Below, piece after piece: positions 17,945 to 26,683 of a DNA stretch of 64,000 nucleotides; the first letter of the stretch is position 1, and each line of letters opens with the position of its first letter. Below the pieces are notes generated by a model, which saw nothing but the letters and a program-made list of their open reading frames with translations, searched no databases and had not been told where the DNA came from. The DNA comes from Cyanobium sp. Cruz-8D1 (GTDB taxonomy: Bacteria; Cyanobacteriota; Cyanobacteriia; PCC-6307; Cyanobiaceae), in assembly GCF_024345975.1 (NCBI RefSeq), contig NZ_JAGQCD010000001.1, forward strand, positions 223,980 through 287,979. The letters are read 5' to 3'. A program made the translations under genes and the position numbers.

Positions 17945-18223
17945 ATGCAGGCCAGCTGGAACGGAACGGTGATCGCCAGCAGCGAGGACATCGTGACGGT
18001 GGAAGGCAACGCCTATTTCCCGGCGGACTCGCTGGATGCCGCCTGCATCCGGCCTTCGAGCCATCGCTCCGTCTGCGGCTGGAAAGGGGAAGCCCATTAC
18101 TACGACCTGGTGGTGGACGGCAAGGAGAACGCCAATGCCGTCTGGTACTACCCGGAGCCGAAGCAGGCCGCCAGCAACATCCGTGGCCGGGTGGCCTTCT
18201 GGAAAGGGGTGACGGTGCGCTGA
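17945..18223 (+). CDS. DUF427 family protein
   Basis: A 92-residue protein matching the DUF427 pattern: WNGTVIASSED, NAYFPADSL, HRSVCGWKGEAHYYDL and NAVWYYPEP. This beta-rich fold is widespread and has no settled function. Full length. It converges with a small unknown gene whose stop is 14 bases away. Confidence 0.85.
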   Translation: MQASWNGTVIASSEDIVTVEGNAYFPADSLDAACIRPSSHRSVCGWKGEAHYYDLVVDGKENANAVWYYPEPKQAASNIRGRVAFWKGVTVR

Positions 18224-18236
18224 GACCCTCAGGTTC

Positions 18237-18515
18237 TCAGGTGCCGGGATAGCGCAGGGTGCGCCATTCGCCGCTCAGGGTGCTCACTTCCACGCCGATG
18301 CCCACCGGTCCCTGCACGGGGCCGAATTCTTCCTGCCACCAGTGCAGTGCCTCGCTCCAGGCCGCATCCAGGGATTCGTAGAGGTCGTCGAGGATGGGAT
18401 GGGGCTCACCCTGCTGATCCACCAGCCGGTAGGTCCGGCAGGACTGGGAACTGCTGCGCTGACGGGTCTGAGGAAAGGAGATCGCCACGTCTTGCCTCGT
18501 ATACAGGAATGGCAT
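18237..18515 (-). CDS. conserved hypothetical protein
   Basis: A 92-residue soluble protein. The central part, TYRLVDQQGEPHPILDDLYESLDAA, and the C-terminal WWQEEFGP and VEVSTLSGEWRTLRYPG look like a small alpha/beta domain found in picocyanobacteria, but I cannot name it. A GTG at about 18488 is an alternative start. Its neighbours are a DUF427 gene (convergent) and a flavin monooxygenase (ending 46 bases upstream on the same strand). Confidence 0.55.
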   Translation of the reverse strand: MPFLYTRQDVAISFPQTRQRSSSQSCRTYRLVDQQGEPHPILDDLYESLDAAWSEALHWWQEEFGPVQGPVGIGVEVSTLSGEWRTLRYPGT

Positions 18516-18560
18516 TCTGCCCCCTGTGCCAGATCGGAACTGTCACCTTCACAACATCTT

Positions 18561-19709
18561 TCAGTGTTGCTCCGCTACAGGGGGCCCGGCGGGATCCCGG
18601 GTCGGCGGGCGCTTCCGCCCCGTGCGATGGCTCACCTGGCGGCTGCGCTCCTGGTAGCGGTGCACCACCGGCAGCCTCTCCTCCTGGTAGCGCTGCAGGG
18701 CCAGCTCGGGGCTGGCGGCGACGCGAGGGGCGAGCCAGGCGGCCAGGGCCACCGCATCCTCCAGTCCCGCCGTCATCCCCCGGGCCTGGGAGGAGCTCAT
18801 GGCATGGGCGGCGTCGCCGATCAGGGCCACCCGCCCCGCAACGAATGCCGGCAGGGGATCAATGTCGTAGGACCAGTTCGCGATCACCTCTTCCGCAGGC
18901 GTGGCGCTGATGATCGCGGCCGCGTCAGCGGGCAGCTTGGCCAGGGCGGTGGCGGGCACGCCCTCCGCCAGCAGCCTTTGCCGCGTGTCGCGGTCATCGG
19001 GGAGTTCCTCCTCCTGGAAGAAGCCCCAGTGGGTGCGCCCCTTGCCCTCCCCATCGGGGCCCAGATCGAAGAAGTTGGCGTAGATGCCCCGGCCGCGGGC
19101 ATAGACGAAGAAATCCCCGTTGCTGCAGAAGCTCTCGTCCGTCACCACCCCACGCCAGACCCGATCCCCGAGGTACTGCAAGCGGCGATCGGAGCGGAGC
19201 AGGGTGGCCACCTTGGAGAAGATCCCGTCGGCCCCGATCAGCAGATCGCCCGTCCATGGCGGGCCCTCGGCGAACCGCGCCTCAACGCCCGTGTCGCTCT
19301 GGCTCCAGCTGACGAGCGAGTGACAGCCCTGGAAACAGGCGGGATCGAGATGGCGCCAGAGAGCGTCGAGGATGGCGCGGCGGTGAATCAGCAGCGACGG
19401 CAGGTCGCCGGCGTCCCGTTCGGCCGGGCTGGCTTCGATCAGATCACCCCTGAGGTTGCGGAAGACGAACCGCTGCACGGGATGGCCGCCGGCCAGCAGG
19501 TCGTCCAGCAGGCCAGGGATGGCGGCCGCGGCCACCGCCTCGACGCCGCTCTTCACCAGCAGGATCCCGCAACCTTCGGCGCGCAGCCGCGGTGAACGCT
19601 CAAACAGGGTGACCCTGTGGCCCTGGCGCTGCAGGATCAAGGCGAGCAGCAGGCCGGAGCTGCCGGCCCCCACCACGGCGATACGAAGGCCGGTGGGGGC
19701 AGAACTCAT
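18561..19709 (-). CDS. FAD-dependent monooxygenase
   Basis: A 382-residue class A flavin hydroxylase. The N-terminal Rossmann motif is GAGSSG, with E37 (FERSP) binding the ribose of FAD; LIGADGIFSKV is the DG motif and ALIGDAAHAMSSSQARG the GD motif. These are shared by PHBH-like hydroxylases and zeaxanthin-epoxidase-like enzymes. The substrate is unknown. Its start overlaps the stop of a TerB-like gene (ATGA), so the two are coupled. Confidence 0.85.
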   Translation of the reverse strand: MSSAPTGLRIAVVGAGSSGLLLALILQRQGHRVTLFERSPRLRAEGCGILLVKSGVEAVAAAAIPGLLDDLLAGGHPVQRFVFRNLRGDLIEASPAERDAGDLPSLLIHRRAILDALWRHLDPACFQGCHSLVSWSQSDTGVEARFAEGPPWTGDLLIGADGIFSKVATLLRSDRRLQYLGDRVWRGVVTDESFCSNGDFFVYARGRGIYANFFDLGPDGEGKGRTHWGFFQEEELPDDRDTRQRLLAEGVPATALAKLPADAAAIISATPAEEVIANWSYDIDPLPAFVAGRVALIGDAAHAMSSSQARGMTAGLEDAVALAAWLAPRVAASPELALQRYQEERLPVVHRYQERSRQVSHRTGRKRPPTRDPAGPPVAEQH

Positions 19710-20158
19710 GCGCTCACCGCAGGCTCCAGGATGCTGGCATGGAGGACGTCCATCACCGCGAGGACCTTGCTGGTTTCCTCCGGATCGAGGCGCAGGGTGG
19801 CGGCCAGGTCGGCGAGGATCTTCTGTTCCTGGTCCTGCAGAGGCCCGTCGGAGCGCATGATCTCCGCCGCCACGGCGTAGGCCGTGTGCCGCTGGCGGTC
19901 ATCAAGCACCGCGGCCGCTTCCTCCATCAGCCCGATCGATCCCTTGGCCCGCAGGCCCTGCAGCAGGGTGTCCATCAGGGTGATCATCTCCTTGTCACTG
20001 CGACCTTTGAAGGGGGCGCGGTAATCCAGGGCGTGGCGCAGGGCCCGTGTGCCCGCCATGGTGAGAGCGCCATCCCAGGAGACGGCGGCGAGAGCGACCG
20101 CGGCGAAGGCCGTAGGTGCGTCCATGAACAACGTCGACAGCAGGAGAACACCCGTCAT
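19706..20158 (-). CDS. TerB-like domain protein
   Basis: A 150-residue helical protein with two TerB-like halves: AFAAVALAAVSWDGALTMAG and YAVAAEIMRSDGPLQDQEQ, each with a hydrophobic helix followed by an acidic turn. It resembles the gene at 8419-8838 in layout. In both places the TerB-like gene is translationally coupled to a redox enzyme gene (ldh there, a flavin monooxygenase here). Role unknown; metal binding is proposed for the family. Confidence 0.7.
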   Translation of the reverse strand: MTGVLLLSTLFMDAPTAFAAVALAAVSWDGALTMAGTRALRHALDYRAPFKGRSDKEMITLMDTLLQGLRAKGSIGLMEEAAAVLDDRQRHTAYAVAAEIMRSDGPLQDQEQKILADLAATLRLDPEETSKVLAVMDVLHASILEPAVSA

Positions 20159-20235
20159 CGTTCGCCCCAGGGGGCCCTGTCAGTGGCCGATGTGACCGAA
20201 TCCACGAAAGAGTCCCCGGCTCCGCCCTCCGATTC

Positions 20236-20502
20236 TCAACGCTTGGAGGCCGCAGTCCCGCCGCTGCGGCTCTCCCGCCACAGCTTCAGATAGAGGGCAT
20301 CGGGTTCCTGGTAGCGGGCCGGACGACAGTCGTGCAGGCGGGCCAGCTGCTGCCAGCACACGGTGCGCTGCACGTTTTTGAGGCTCTTGCCTTCCCGCAC
20401 CAGCATTCGCATGGCCCGGCAATAGGAGCCGTAGTGATCTTCGAGGTCCCGTAGTTCGGGGGATCCGTCGGCGGCGGGGAGCTGGTCGGCTGGAGGGCTC
20501 AT
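20236..20502 (-). CDS. DUF3136-like small protein
   Basis: An 88-residue protein from the ATG at 20502. The conserved core is YCRAMRMLVREGKSLKNVQ then RTVCW and LYLKLWRES. It closely matches the protein at 41329-41607, so the window has two paralogs. The pattern fits a small cyanobacterial family that I recall as DUF3136; not searched. It lies downstream of glnN on the same strand, past the glnN terminator. Function unknown. Confidence 0.7.
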   Translation of the reverse strand: MSPPADQLPAADGSPELRDLEDHYGSYCRAMRMLVREGKSLKNVQRTVCWQQLARLHDCRPARYQEPDALYLKLWRESRSGGTAASKR

Positions 20503-20591
20503 CGGTCGACTCCAGCACCTCCCCTGACGGCTCGACTGTGCCGAAGGGAACCAAGCGTGCAGAACGTGAGGTGCCGCCCGCCGGGAGGCCC

Positions 20592-20616
20592 AAAAAAAAA
20601 GGGCCCCGAAGGGCCC
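20592..20616 (-). terminator. Rho-independent terminator after glnN
   Basis: On the minus strand GGGCCC, loop TTCG, GGGCCC is followed by nine T. The perfect stem with a stable UUCG tetraloop ends the glnN transcript 24 bases after its stop. Confidence 0.92.
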
Positions 20617-20639
20617 TCCGCGCTGCACCGGTAGGGAGC

Positions 20640-22808
20640 TCAGCGGATGAACAGCATCTCCTGGTAGGAGGGCAGGGGCCAGAGGTTGTCGTCGACCACC
20701 GCCTCGAGGCCATCGACCGCTTCCCGCAGCTGATGCATCAGGGGCATCAGGGTGTCGGCGGAGTAGCGCATGTGCGCCACGGTGCCATGGGGGGCCTGGC
20801 TGATGGCACTTTCGAGCGCACTGCTCAGTTCCATCGACTTGGCGCTGAGCGACGCGACCCTCTGCTGGGTTTCCGGGGACACCTGGAGGCCCATCGCCGT
20901 CTGCAGTTGCAGGGAACTGGCCAGTTCACCCAGATAGCGCATGGCAGCCGGGTAGATCTGGGTCTGGGCGATCTGCACGGCCAGCTTGGCCTCCACGTCG
21001 ATGGCCAGCACGTACTGCTCGGCATAGACCTCAAAGCGGCTCTCCAGCTCCAGGGGGCTGAGGACGCCCTGGCTGGCAAACAGGTCGCGGATTTCAGGCC
21101 GCTGCAGCACCGGCAGGGAATCGGCGGTGGTGGGCAGGTTCTCCAGGCCCCGCTCCTCCACGGCCACCCGGTGCCATTCGCTGGAATAGCCGTCGCCGCC
21201 GAAGACCACATTGCCGTGGTCGGTCATGATCTGCTTGAGCACGGAGAAGGCGGCACCGGGAAGGCTTTCGCCCGCGGCCATCTTCTGCTCCAGCTGGTCG
21301 CTCACGTAGGCGAGCGAGTCGGCCAGGATCGTGTTCATGGTCACCAGGGGCCCAGCCACCGACTGGTTGGAGCCAACGGCACGGAACTCGAAGCGGTTGC
21401 CGGTGAAGGCGAAGGGGGAGGTGCGGTTGCGGTCGCCGGGATCCTTGGGGAACTCCGGCAGCGTGTCGACGCCCAGCTGCATGACGCCGGCATGGGTGGA
21501 GCCCGTCACGTCCCCTTCCTTGATCTGGCGGAAGACGTCCTCGAGCTGGCTGCCCAGGTAGACGGAGATGATGGCCGGCGGGGCTTCGTTGGCACCGAGG
21601 CGGTGATCGTTGCCGGCGGTGGCCACCACGGCCCGCATCAGGGGGCCGAACTTATGCACCCCGCGGATGACGGCACCGCAGAACAGCAGGAACTGCATGT
21701 TCTCGTGGGGGGTGCTGCCCGGATCCAGCAGGTTGCCCTGGGTGGCGTTGCCAACCGACCAGTTGACGTGCTTGCCGGAACCGTTGATGCCCTCGAAGGG
21801 TTTCTCATGCAGCAGGCAGTTCATCCCGTGGCGCCGCGCCGTGCTCTTAAGGATGGTCATCGTGAGCTGCTGGTGGTCGGTCGCCACGTTGGCCGCCTCG
21901 AAGAACGGGGCGATCTCGAACTGGCCCGGCGCCACCTCGTTGTGGCGCGTCTTGGCAGGGATCCCCAGCTTGTACATCTGGCGTTCCACGTCCTGCATGA
22001 ACACCTGCACCCGCTGGGGGATGGCGCCGAAGTAGTGGTCATCAAACTGCTGCCCCTTGGCGGAGGGCTTGCCGAAGAGGGTGCGGCCGGCCAGCAGCAG
22101 GTCGGGACGCAGGGGCACATAGGCGCTGTCGATGAGGAAATATTCCTGTTCGGCGCCGCAGCTGGAGTTGACGGGTGCCACGTCGGTTTCACCGAGCAGC
22201 CGCAGCAGGCGCTGGGCCTGCTTGTTCATGGCGGCGTTGGAGCGCAGCAGGGGGGTCTTTTTGTCGAGGGCCTCGCCGGTCCAGGAGATGAAGACGGTGG
22301 GAATGCAGAGGGTGAGACCGTTGGGGGTCTCCATCAGGAAGGCCGGGCTGGTGATGTCCCAGGCGGTGTAGCCGCGGGCCTCGAAGGTGGTGCGGATGCC
22401 GCCGCTCGGGAAGGAGGAGCCGTCAGGTTCGCCCTGCACCAGCACCTTGCCGGTGAATTCGGTGATCACCGAGCCGTCGCCCTGCACCGAAATGAAGCCG
22501 TCGTGCTTCTCGGCGGTGGCGTTGGTGAGTGGGTAGAAGACGTGGGCGTAATAGAGCGCGCCGCGACCGGTGGCCCATTCCTTCATCGCCTGGGCCACCA
22601 CGTTGGCCACCGAGACGTCGAGCTTGCCGCTTTCCCTGATGGTGCGCTGCACCGACTTGAAGATGTCCTTGGGCAGCGCTGCCTTCATCTTGGACAGGCT
22701 GAACACGTCGCTAGCCCAGAGATCATCGAGGGACTCGATGGGAGGCGTCACCACCGGCAGACGATTGTGGATCTCCTGCAGGGCGGCGAAGCGTTGGGGA
22801 CTGGGCAT
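20640..22808 (-). CDS. glnN: glutamine synthetase type III
   Basis: A 722-residue GSIII, the length expected for GlnN (about 720). It forms glutamine from glutamate, ammonia and ATP, and in cyanobacteria often serves under nitrogen starvation. Seen: the N-terminal [31 protein letters not shown], the active-site stretch [25 protein letters not shown], and GSGKHVNWS with the substrate His. The ATG at 22808 (MPSPQRF) is used; the frame before it has no family likeness. A strong terminator follows. GTATCAACGGCACC upstream only partly resembles an NtcA site. Confidence 0.93.
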   Translation of the reverse strand: MPSPQRFAALQEIHNRLPVVTPPIESLDDLWASDVFSLSKMKAALPKDIFKSVQRTIRESGKLDVSVANVVAQAMKEWATGRGALYYAHVFYPLTNATAEKHDGFISVQGDGSVITEFTGKVLVQGEPDGSSFPSGGIRTTFEARGYTAWDITSPAFLMETPNGLTLCIPTVFISWTGEALDKKTPLLRSNAAMNKQAQRLLRLLGETDVAPVNSSCGAEQEYFLIDSAYVPLRPDLLLAGRTLFGKPSAKGQQFDDHYFGAIPQRVQVFMQDVERQMYKLGIPAKTRHNEVAPGQFEIAPFFEAANVATDHQQLTMTILKSTARRHGMNCLLHEKPFEGINGSGKHVNWSVGNATQGNLLDPGSTPHENMQFLLFCGAVIRGVHKFGPLMRAVVATAGNDHRLGANEAPPAIISVYLGSQLEDVFRQIKEGDVTGSTHAGVMQLGVDTLPEFPKDPGDRNRTSPFAFTGNRFEFRAVGSNQSVAGPLVTMNTILADSLAYVSDQLEQKMAAGESLPGAAFSVLKQIMTDHGNVVFGGDGYSSEWHRVAVEERGLENLPTTADSLPVLQRPEIRDLFASQGVLSPLELESRFEVYAEQYVLAIDVEAKLAVQIAQTQIYPAAMRYLGELASSLQLQTAMGLQVSPETQQRVASLSAKSMELSSALESAISQAPHGTVAHMRYSADTLMPLMHQLREAVDGLEAVVDDNLWPLPSYQEMLFIR

Positions 22809-22915
22809 CGGAGAGGCTTGGATTCGGCTGAGGGGTATCCAATCCTTGTGTCGGGGGCCGTCGGTGGTGCCGTTGATACAGAACGCCAGGTTGATCGGCG
22901 GCCCGGGGCGGCCCC

Positions 22916-23353
22916 TCAGCTCAGGTAGGAGCGGATCGCCGGCCGGCACCAGAACACCAGCGCCGCCAGGGTCAGGGCCCAGGCCAGGGGGGCGACCACA
23001 GCCAGCAGCAGGCGCTCCTCGCCCACCAGGGCCATCCGCACAATGCCGTAGGCCATCTCGATCGCCAGATCGAGCGACAGGGCCACGATCGCCAGCACCT
23101 GGCCCCACAGCCGCCACTTCAGCAGCGCTATGCAGGCCACCACCCCCAGGGCCACCGCGGGCAGCACGGCGCTGGTGTAGATGGCGACATTGGCCGTTCT
23201 CCAGAAGCCCCAGAGAAGGATCGCCGCCAGGCCCAGCGGCAGCACCAACAGGTTGGTCACGAGTCCGAACCAGGCCAGCACGCGATAGCCGCGTGGTGGC
23301 TGCAGTTCCGCGAGGGCGTCAGGGGTCGTGAAAAGGGTCTGCATCGCAGCCAT
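22916..23353 (-). CDS. four-span membrane protein, unknown
   Basis: A 145-residue integral membrane protein with four hydrophobic helices (about residues 25-45, 52-72, 84-104 and 115-135). No catalytic motif was seen. The start may be 23353 or 23344. It starts four bases after the stop of the upstream hypothetical gene, so they are one operon. Confidence 0.55.
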   Translation of the reverse strand: MAAMQTLFTTPDALAELQPPRGYRVLAWFGLVTNLLVLPLGLAAILLWGFWRTANVAIYTSAVLPAVALGVVACIALLKWRLWGQVLAIVALSLDLAIEMAYGIVRMALVGEERLLLAVVAPLAWALTLAALVFWCRPAIRSYLS

Positions 23354-23357
23354 TGTC

Positions 23358-23723
23358 TCAGTTGCGGTCGGGCAGGGCGCCGTCCCGGTCGGATCGAAAC
23401 ACCAGGTCAAGGTCCTGCATGACCTGGGCCGCGATCGCCACCAGCGTCTCGAACAGTTCCTTGGTGTGGGGCGCGCCGGCCCCCATGGCCTCCCGGCTCA
23501 TCAGCACCAGTTCCAGCACGGGACCATCCGCCTTGGCCTGCACATCGGCGATCAGCTGCAGCCGCAGCTTCTCGTGCTCCCCCCGGACCATGGCGCTGAG
23601 GTGGGCGGGTGAGCGATGCTCCACCTCGGCGTGGAACCGCTGGATCAGGGGATCGAGCCGATCGATGAGTTCGGGTGGCGGCAGCGGCAGCCGGGGCCTG
23701 AAAAGGAGCAGAAAACGGGCCAT
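23358..23723 (-). CDS. conserved hypothetical protein
   Basis: A 121-residue soluble helical protein beginning MARFLLLFRPRLPLPPPELI. No motif was recognised. The ATG at 23723 is chosen because the longer frame upstream overlaps the pirin gene. It is the first gene of a two-gene operon with the membrane protein that follows. Confidence 0.5.
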   Translation of the reverse strand: MARFLLLFRPRLPLPPPELIDRLDPLIQRFHAEVEHRSPAHLSAMVRGEHEKLRLQLIADVQAKADGPVLELVLMSREAMGAGAPHTKELFETLVAIAAQVMQDLDLVFRSDRDGALPDRN

Positions 23724-23793
23724 GACATCCGGCTGTTCCACCCATCCTGGAGCCGGGGCAAGGTTCGGTACCACCGCTGCCGGCCAGCTGTGC

Positions 23794-24486
23794 TCAGCAC
23801 AGCTCGAACAGCAGCAGATCCGCCCCATCGGCGCCGGCCTCGAAGCTGGCGGGTGGGGCCGCCGGGAAGCCCAAGCCGTCGCCCCGCTGCAGCGTCCGGC
23901 CGAAGGCCGTCCCCTGGCCAGCAATCAGCTGCAGCCAGCCGCTGGCCCCAGGGGCGATGGCCAGATCCAGGCGGTCCCCGGCAGCGGGCCGTGCCCGCCA
24001 GAGGCGCACCGGCCGGTTGATCGCCAGGGCTCCCTGGCGTTCGTCCGGGTCCAGCAGCGGCACCCAGCCTTGGCGAAGCTGGAAAGGCTTCTGGCGGTAG
24101 GAGGGGGCCTGGCCCTCCCGGCTCGGTTCGATCCAGATCTGCAGCAGGCGGCAGGCGCGATCGCCCTGGTTCATCTCGCTGTGCACCACGCCCGTGCCGG
24201 CGCTCATCGCCTGCACTTCCCCGGCCCGGAGCACCTCGCTGTGGCCCATGGAATCGCGATGGTTGAGCTGGCCGTCCACCATCACCGTGACGATCTCCAT
24301 GTCCCGGTGCGGATGCAGGCCGAAGCCGCTGCCGGCGGCGATCGTGTCGTCGTTGATCACGCGCAGCGGACCGAAGCCCATCCAGGCCGGATCGTGATGG
24401 TGGGAGAAGGAGAAGCTGTGCCAGCTGTCCAGCCAGTCGAGCTGGCTGTGGAACCGCTCTCCGGCAGGTCGGAAGACAAGGGTCAT
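23794..24486 (-). CDS. pirin family protein
   Basis: A 230-residue bicupin. The N-terminal cupin holds the metal ligands in GFGLHPHRDMEIVTVM (two His) and VHSEMNQ with the further His and Glu. YhhW-type pirins act as quercetin dioxygenases or redox sensors. It is the last gene of an OYE, FMN reductase, pirin operon (13-base gap), a set often linked to quinone and electrophile stress. Confidence 0.88.
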   Translation of the reverse strand: MTLVFRPAGERFHSQLDWLDSWHSFSFSHHHDPAWMGFGPLRVINDDTIAAGSGFGLHPHRDMEIVTVMVDGQLNHRDSMGHSEVLRAGEVQAMSAGTGVVHSEMNQGDRACRLLQIWIEPSREGQAPSYRQKPFQLRQGWVPLLDPDERQGALAINRPVRLWRARPAAGDRLDLAIAPGASGWLQLIAGQGTAFGRTLQRGDGLGFPAAPPASFEAGADGADLLLFELC

Positions 24487-24499
24487 GGGGGCAGGGTCG

Positions 24500-25018
24500 T
24501 CAGGGTTGGATCAGGTCCATCCGCTGGAGGCGGCGCACGATGTCGTCGATGCTGCTGTCCTTGGCGGGATTCTGGCGGCTGCAGGAGAGCTGGCGACCGA
24601 CCACATGGGCCCCGAGGTGGGCCAGCTGGATGCGCAGCACGGCCAGCACTTCCACGCCGGGCCCGCCGGAATGGGTGGCGATCGCGATCGGCCGGCCGTT
24701 GAACAGGGTGCGGAACTCCTCCCCCTGGACCGACAGCCAGGCGATGGCGCTGGTCAGCACCGGGGGCAACGAGCCGTTGTACTCGGGGGCGCAGATCACC
24801 CAGCGGGGGGTGGCCCCGAGGGTCTGGCTGAGCGTGCCGACCGCAGCGGGAAGGCCGGCTTCGGCGTGGGTGCGGGGGTTGTAGAGCGGCAGGGGAAGGG
24901 CCGTGAGGTCGAGCACCTCGGCCCCCATGCCGCGGGCGCGAGCCGCGGCGGCAAAGCGTTGCGAGAGTGCCAGGTTGTCACCGTTGCTGGCACTGAGTAC
25001 CAGAAGATCGGGGGCCAT
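24500..25018 (-). CDS. NAD(P)H-dependent FMN reductase
   Basis: A 172-residue flavodoxin-like reductase. LVLSASNGDNLALSQRF at the N-terminus resembles the phosphate-binding loop, and APEYNGSLPPVLTSAIAWLS is the family signature (PEYNxSxPxxLKNAIDW type). It reduces FMN or quinones with NAD(P)H. The ATG stands one base after the OYE stop (TGACATG), so it is tightly coupled to that gene and could supply or share its chemistry. Confidence 0.87.
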   Translation of the reverse strand: MAPDLLVLSASNGDNLALSQRFAAAARARGMGAEVLDLTALPLPLYNPRTHAEAGLPAAVGTLSQTLGATPRWVICAPEYNGSLPPVLTSAIAWLSVQGEEFRTLFNGRPIAIATHSGGPGVEVLAVLRIQLAHLGAHVVGRQLSCSRQNPAKDSSIDDIVRRLQRMDLIQP

Positions 25019-25019
25019 G

Positions 25020-26087
25020 TCAGGAGGGCTCCAGGACGGGGTAGTCGGTGTAGCCGGTCGGACCGGCGGTGTAGAAGGTGGCCGGATCGGGGTCCTGCAG
25101 CGGCGCGCCGCGGTGGATCCGCTCCGGCAGGTCGGGGTTGGCCAGGAAGGCATGGCCGAAGGCCACCGCATCGAGCTGGCCGGCCGCAATGGCGGCGTTG
25201 GCTTCTTCGGGGCTGTAGCCCATGTTGCCCACCAGCACCCCACCAAACCCTGCCCGGATCGGGGTGAGCACGTCACCCGTCTGCTGGCCGAGGAAGTCAC
25301 TTCGCATCACGTGCAGGTAGTCCAGCCCGGTTTCATTCAGCCGTTCGGCCAACCAGCTGGACAGGCCGATGGGGTCGCTGTCCACCATGGCGTTGAAGCC
25401 GTTCAGGGGGGAAATCCGCAGGCCCACCAAAGGTGCTTCGCTTTGCACGGCCTCCAGCACCTCCAGCAGCAGCCGGGCTCGGTTGCCGATCGCTCCCCCG
25501 TAGGGACCGCTGCGCCGGTTGCTGCCGTCCCGCAGGAACTGATCGAGCAGGTAGCCATTGGCGCCATGCACTTCCACCCCGTCGAAGCCGGCGGCGGTGG
25601 CGTTGCGAGCGGCCGAGCGGAACCCGGCCACAATCGCCGGCAGCTCGTCATCGGCCAGCTCCCTGGGGACGACGTAAGGCTGTTTCCCCTCGGCGGTGTG
25701 CACCCCGTCGCCGGTGATGGCGATCGGGCTCGGCGCCACCGGCTGACGGCCGTCATTGAGCAGGGGGTGGCAAGCCCGACCGCCGTGCCAGATCTGCAGC
25801 ACGATCCGCCCACCGGCGCCGTGCACCGCCTCCGTGGTGAGCCGCCAGCCCTCCACCTGGGCCGGCGAATGGATGCCGGGTTCGTGCCAGAAGGCCGAAT
25901 GTCCCTCCATCACCATGGTGGCCTCGGCGATCAGCAGGCCGGCGCTGGCCCGCTGCTGGTAGTAGGTGGCCATCAGCGGGCCCGGGACGTGGCCAGGCTC
26001 GGCGCGAGCGCGGGTGAGGGGAGCCATCAACACCCGGTTGGGCAGCTCCAGGCAACCCACCTTCAGGGGGGTGAACAGGTCGCTCAT
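25020..26087 (-). CDS. old yellow enzyme / NemA-type alkene reductase
   Basis: A 355-residue FMN-dependent TIM barrel. Seen: PNRVLMAPLTRARA at the start, WHGGRACH, the VEVHGANGYLLDQFLRDG signature and GFGGVLVGNMGY near the phosphate site. OYE proteins reduce activated alkenes, nitro compounds and quinones with NADPH. First gene of an operon with FMN reductase and pirin; a HxlR regulator is divergent upstream, as with known electrophile-response operons (inference). Confidence 0.9.
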   Translation of the reverse strand: MSDLFTPLKVGCLELPNRVLMAPLTRARAEPGHVPGPLMATYYQQRASAGLLIAEATMVMEGHSAFWHEPGIHSPAQVEGWRLTTEAVHGAGGRIVLQIWHGGRACHPLLNDGRQPVAPSPIAITGDGVHTAEGKQPYVVPRELADDELPAIVAGFRSAARNATAAGFDGVEVHGANGYLLDQFLRDGSNRRSGPYGGAIGNRARLLLEVLEAVQSEAPLVGLRISPLNGFNAMVDSDPIGLSSWLAERLNETGLDYLHVMRSDFLGQQTGDVLTPIRAGFGGVLVGNMGYSPEEANAAIAAGQLDAVAFGHAFLANPDLPERIHRGAPLQDPDPATFYTAGPTGYTDYPVLEPS

Positions 26088-26144
26088 CGTGCGCAGACCG
26101 GCAGGGGGGAGCGGGACGGTCCTGGATTGGAAGGGATCGTTAAG

Positions 26145-26157
26145 GTCATGGAGTGAC
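26145..26157. promoter_or_regulatory. short inverted repeat between OYE and HxlR genes
   Basis: GTCATGGAGTGAC has arms GTCA and TGAC, 58 bases before the OYE start, in the space shared with the divergent regulator. A candidate operator only; the arms are short and could be chance. Confidence 0.25.
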
Positions 26158-26302
26158 TCTGGCGGACATGCAGCGTGCCTGACAAGAACGCACCGATGGG
26201 TGCCTGGGTCACCCGCCGGTAACCCTCCAGCCGTGACAAACTCTCGGGGATCTCAACAGCAGCGGTGATCACCAGGTCTGCCCGGCGGAACTCACCCTGC
26301 GG

Positions 26303-26683
26303 GTGATGCGCGGACGCTGGAAGCTGATGATCGTGCGTGAGCTCAGTGGTGATGGGCGCCGCTTCTCCGCCTTGCAGCGGTCCCTGAATGGGGTGAGCCA
26401 CAAGGTGCTGACGGCCCAGCTGCGGGAACTGGAGGCCGACGGCGTGGTCTGGCGTCGCGTCTACAGCGAGGTGCCGCCCCGGGTGGAGTACGGCCTCACC
26501 GAGCGTGGTCAGGCACTGCTGCCCGTGCTGGAAGGTCTGAATGCCTGGGGGCGCTGGGGAATGAGGCTGCGGCGAAACCAGCTCTCCGGCCCGATCCGCT
26601 GCAGGGTTCGCAGCAACACCAGCGGCAGGGTGCGGAGCTCGAAGGGCGCCCGCAGGGTGGGCCAGAGCCCTTCGCGTCGGTAA
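26303..26683 (+). CDS. HxlR-family transcriptional regulator, start unclear
   Basis: The winged-helix domain is clear: RGRWKLMIVREL, RRFSALQRSLNGVSHKVLTA and VPPRVEYGLTERGQ. With the GTG at 26303 the protein lacks the usual N-terminal CPVE cysteine segment. That segment is present in frame just upstream (CPAELTLRVM, from about 26279) but no ATG, GTG or TTG in frame precedes it before the stop at 26234-26236. Either the gene uses a rare start or it has lost its start by mutation. It is divergent from the OYE operon. Its 3' end overlaps the convergent glycosyltransferase gene by about 175 bases, and its last ~45 residues look non-native. Confidence 0.65.
   Translation: MMRGRWKLMIVRELSGDGRRFSALQRSLNGVSHKVLTAQLRELEADGVVWRRVYSEVPPRVEYGLTERGQALLPVLEGLNAWGRWGMRLRRNQLSGPIRCRVRSNTSGRVRSSKGARRVGQSPSRR

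Noticed and set aside
18220..18239. Stem-loop between DUF427 and the next convergent gene
   Set aside because: CTGAGA/TCTCAG can pair but no T-run follows on either strand, so it is not called a terminator.
22809..22915. NtcA site upstream of glnN
   Set aside because: GTATCAACGGCACC does not complete GTA-N8-TAC, so it was not listed as a feature.
20538..22928. 796-codon open frame on the plus strand
   Set aside because: It is the antisense shadow of glnN in high-GC DNA; residues are His/Gly/Val-rich with no family character.
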